The notes under the pieces: generated by a model
What the model saw: the letters and a program-made list of their open reading frames with translations, nothing else
What the model was told of the DNA's origin: nothing
Database searches by the model: none
In this document: in pieces, positions 61,810 through 64,000 of the stretch
Layout of the letters: every line of letters begins with the position of its first letter
How positions within the stretch are numbered: the first letter of the stretch is position 1
NCBI GenBank assembly: GCA_035048815.1
Contig: JAUCBN010000039.1
Span: 1,408,501 to 1,472,500 of the forward strand
From: Abelmoschus esculentus
Lineage: Eukaryota; Streptophyta; Magnoliopsida; Malvales; Malvaceae
DNA length: 64,000 nucleotides
Direction: 5' to 3'
Position numbers and translations under genes: made by a program

Positions 61810-62075
61810 AATGTATCTGGTTCTATCTTTCTTTCGTTACCACCTTTTTCTAAAAGTGATTGTAGTAATTGAGGTTTTATACTTTTTGGAATAGCTCTCT
61901 CATATTGAGAAATTTTTTCTAATGGCATTCGATCACAGAATCCATTGACAGCAGCATAAATGACTAGAATTTGTTTTTCAATTGGCAGTGGTGAATATTG
62001 TGGTTGTTTCGGTACTTCTGTAAGCCTTGCACCTCTATTGAGTAATGCCTGAGTCGCAGCATCAAGGTCTGACCC
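61779..62075 (-). pseudogene. atp1: Mitochondrial atp1 3' fragment (ATP synthase subunit alpha C-terminus)
   Basis: Translation of the minus strand gives about 98 residues of the mitochondrial F1-ATPase alpha subunit: GSDLDAATQALLNRG, LTEVPKQPQY, VIYAAVNGFCDRMPL, LLQSLLEKGG and the plant mitochondrial end FLKESALPYL followed by TGA at 61779-61781. The match starts abruptly at GSDLD (62075); upstream sequence is unrelated, so the first four fifths of the gene are missing. Between GG and NERK two residues common in plant atp1 appear absent (a 6-bp deletion). Inside the NUMT it cannot be expressed as a functional subunit. Confidence 0.92.
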
Positions 62076-63362
62076 AAGGCTTTTTTATCTTTTTTTTTCA
62101 TTTTTTAAGGAAAGTACTTTGAACCTAGCTAGGAGTCCTTCTATCTGGAGGTGGCTTCCGGCGCCCTATGCACGTAGCAATAAAGCAGACTAGGACGACT
62201 TTTCGCGCAGGTGAAAAAGAAAATCCACCACTCGGGTCTTTAGACACTCGCCCTAATCAATAAGCGGGAGAGGGGAGGGAAGACGAGGAATAAAAAAGGA
62301 CTTCGATTCAGGATAGAAGATCAGTGGAGCATGTTGGGTCAACTAGAAGCATCTCTTTGAAAACCATGGGTTTCATGCAATCGAATGCTATGTTGGCCTC
62401 TCTCTGTCCTTAGTAGTGGCCGTTGATAGTTCCTTCCGCCCAAAATCAGTAAGATTATGCTGAGCAAAAGAAGGTGAACTAGAATCAATTCTCTCGAATT
62501 TCAGATATTTTTAACTTTGTCGTTTTTGAAGGGCATTTTCTACCCTATTAAGTAGGTTGGGCGGTGGGTGGGGAAGGAATGTTCCCTTCGGATGGATTCA
62601 TTTTTCATCCTATCTTAAATGACCGACAAGACCAAACGCGTTGCTCCGGCCCAGTACGAGCCTCAGACAGAGCAGAGCCCTACGTTTGCTGTCGAGAAGA
62701 AGGGGCCGGGCCTTCTTTGAATGTCCGGCATCCATCTTGATTTACTACTACATCTAGGGAAGCTCAGTTGGTAGCTAGATGAACCCGCACCACATTTTTT
62801 AACCTTCGAACCGAAACCCCCAACTAGAGATGTAATTCCATAACCTAAACAACTCAGTTGAGAGCTCCGTGACTGGTTCAAGGGAAGGTCCACCAATAAT
62901 TGATAGGCCAGAGGGATGGGCTCATTCGACTAATCAGAGAGCCCTGGCCCTACCTAACACAGAGATGTCCCTGAAATAGGGGATTAGTTGATCGGAAAGC
63001 TCAGGCAGGAGTAGGACATTCCATAAAAATCTTTCTGATCCGCTAGCCTCTCAAATCCAATTTTTTCATCGGGGTGAATTCTGTTTTTTTTTTGTCTTCT
63101 TTCCATCTCACAACTTCCACTTCTTGAGCCGACCTTGCCTGCTGGAGGTATGATTCCGATCTTTGAATCGAATTTGATCTTTCGTCTTCAAGTGAAGGCG
63201 ACGGGTGGGGAAGATGCCAAAAGCAAGAATGTAGTTTTTACAGCGAGAAGGTAGTCTCCAGTCACTCGACTTATAAAAAGGGTCCCCCCGAGAAGGAATC
63301 ACTCCTAAGCAAAAAGTGGTGTACCTGCAGTAACTCGAGGTTTTTATTCCATTCACCTTTCG

Positions 63363-63551
63363 TTCAATTTTGTTTTGTTTGACGGATTTCTTCTACGTAG
63401 TCTCCTGGAGCCACTAAATATCCACTTTGTACTAGAAAACTAGAAACCCTGCTATCTTGCCATACCACGCTCTTGGTGCTTGCTTTAGCCCATAAAGAGC
63501 TTTTCTTAACTTACAGACGTAGTCAGGGTGAGCTTTACTCTCAAACAAACC
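63363..63551 (-). pseudogene. Ty1/copia reverse transcriptase scrap in mitochondrial-type DNA
   Basis: Minus-strand translation shows GLFESKAHPDYVCKL and RKALYGLKQAPRAWYGKI, the strongly conserved copia RT segment. After a small duplication (CTAGTTTTCTAGTAC) that shifts the frame it continues as VQSGYLVAPGDYVEEIRQTK. Only about 60 codons are left. Plant mitochondrial genomes commonly hold such captured nuclear retroelement pieces. Confidence 0.85.
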
Positions 63552-64000
63552 CTCCCTAGTTCACAAGCCTGTTCCATAGCTAGCCCGGGTTGAACCATAC
63601 TCCATGGAAGCACACGTTTTGGTCCAGGTATACCGGTCAGTCTCGAGCCACCAGGATAGCCCTCCACATATCCTGTTCCTCCCTTTTTTGGTAACTCTTT
63701 GCTAACCTGAGCAGCCTGAACCAATTTGCTCCAAAGACTCTGTCATTGAATGGACAGCTACTAATACCATTAGCATGAACTCTGAACTTCCCGTTGGGAT
63801 ATCTGAGAGCTAAAAAAAATAATATCTATCCATTTTTCATTTTCCCGGGGCATAGATCGGATTTACTTTCCTACGAGACATCGAAATGTGACATTTGAGC
63901 ATTTTCTCGGGATTTTTGGTTGAAAGTCCATTTCCCTTCATAGACACCCAAAAAAAATCGAACACGTTTCATAAACACTTTGACTTCCGCCCGGTTAATC

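Larger units (their letters stand above)
60490..64000. other. Mitochondrial DNA insertion (NUMT), open at the right end
   Basis: From about 60490 the base composition changes abruptly from AT-rich to balanced and the style is that of plant mitochondrial spacers (many short CTTTC/GAAAG stretches, no nuclear-type exons). It contains the 3' end of atp1 and a copia RT scrap, both expected in plant mitochondrial genomes. The left border is placed by eye and the right border is beyond the window. Several open frames (61193-61408, 61479-61673, 62663-62896, 63108-63356, 63506-63724, all minus) have no recognised product. The alternative, a misjoined mitochondrial contig, cannot be excluded. Confidence 0.75.

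Noticed and set aside
62745..62800. Possible tRNA (stretch AGCTCAGTTGGTAG)
   Set aside because: A T-loop GTTCGAATC-type arm and a cloverleaf could not be built around it; the resemblance is limited to the D-loop-like motif.

Overview
The window is plant nuclear DNA. Genes have many short introns with GT/AG borders, spacers are AT-rich, and gene families and transposons are typical of a flowering plant. Protein similarity recalled from memory suggests a eudicot, perhaps Malvaceae (cotton-like); that is an impression, not a test. No bacterial-type operons, CRISPR arrays, rRNA or tRNA genes were seen.

Layout. 44-2215 (+): 3' half of a MATE efflux transporter gene, with a frameshift and a long fold-back transposon in an intron. 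2590-3046: remnant of a LINE-type RNase H domain. 3693-34924 (+): a tandem array of four ten-exon serine carboxypeptidase-like (SCPL) genes, each with the same promoter block; copy 2 carries a stop codon. Between copies 3 and 4 sits a 16.8 kb Ty3/gypsy Tat/Ogre-like LTR retrotransposon (15374-32220, coding strand minus) with both LTRs, a 5-bp target duplication, an extra ORF1, gag-protease, a pro/RT intron, and reverse transcriptase, RNase H and integrase. Its 3' untranslated part holds a 14-unit array of hairpins.

36283-41315 (+): DEP1, the bifunctional methionine-salvage enzyme, frameshifted in exon 9. 43678-44442 (-): a VQ-motif protein. 47660-48183 (+): a decayed lectin-type receptor kinase fragment. 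48463-51174 (-): proton pump interactor PPI1, with one intron lacking a GT donor. 53159-55000 (+): a GT14 (glucuronosyltransferase-like) gene, divergent from PPI1. 55494-59072 (-): a CDK-like kinase with an N-terminal MGC acylation motif. About 60490-64000: mitochondrial-derived DNA (NUMT), recognised from the 3' end of atp1 and carrying a copia RT scrap; it runs off the window.

The most noteworthy points are: (i) an SCPL array that keeps the Ser-Asp-His triad but has replaced all three residues that bind the substrate carboxylate in classical carboxypeptidases; (ii) hairpins in the retroelement 3' region whose arm sequences change in compensating pairs; (iii) a cluster of single lesions (MATE, DEP1, SCPL copy 2, PPI1 donor) that are either real loss of function or assembly errors. 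Genes here are independent transcription units. The only functional grouping is the SCPL array.
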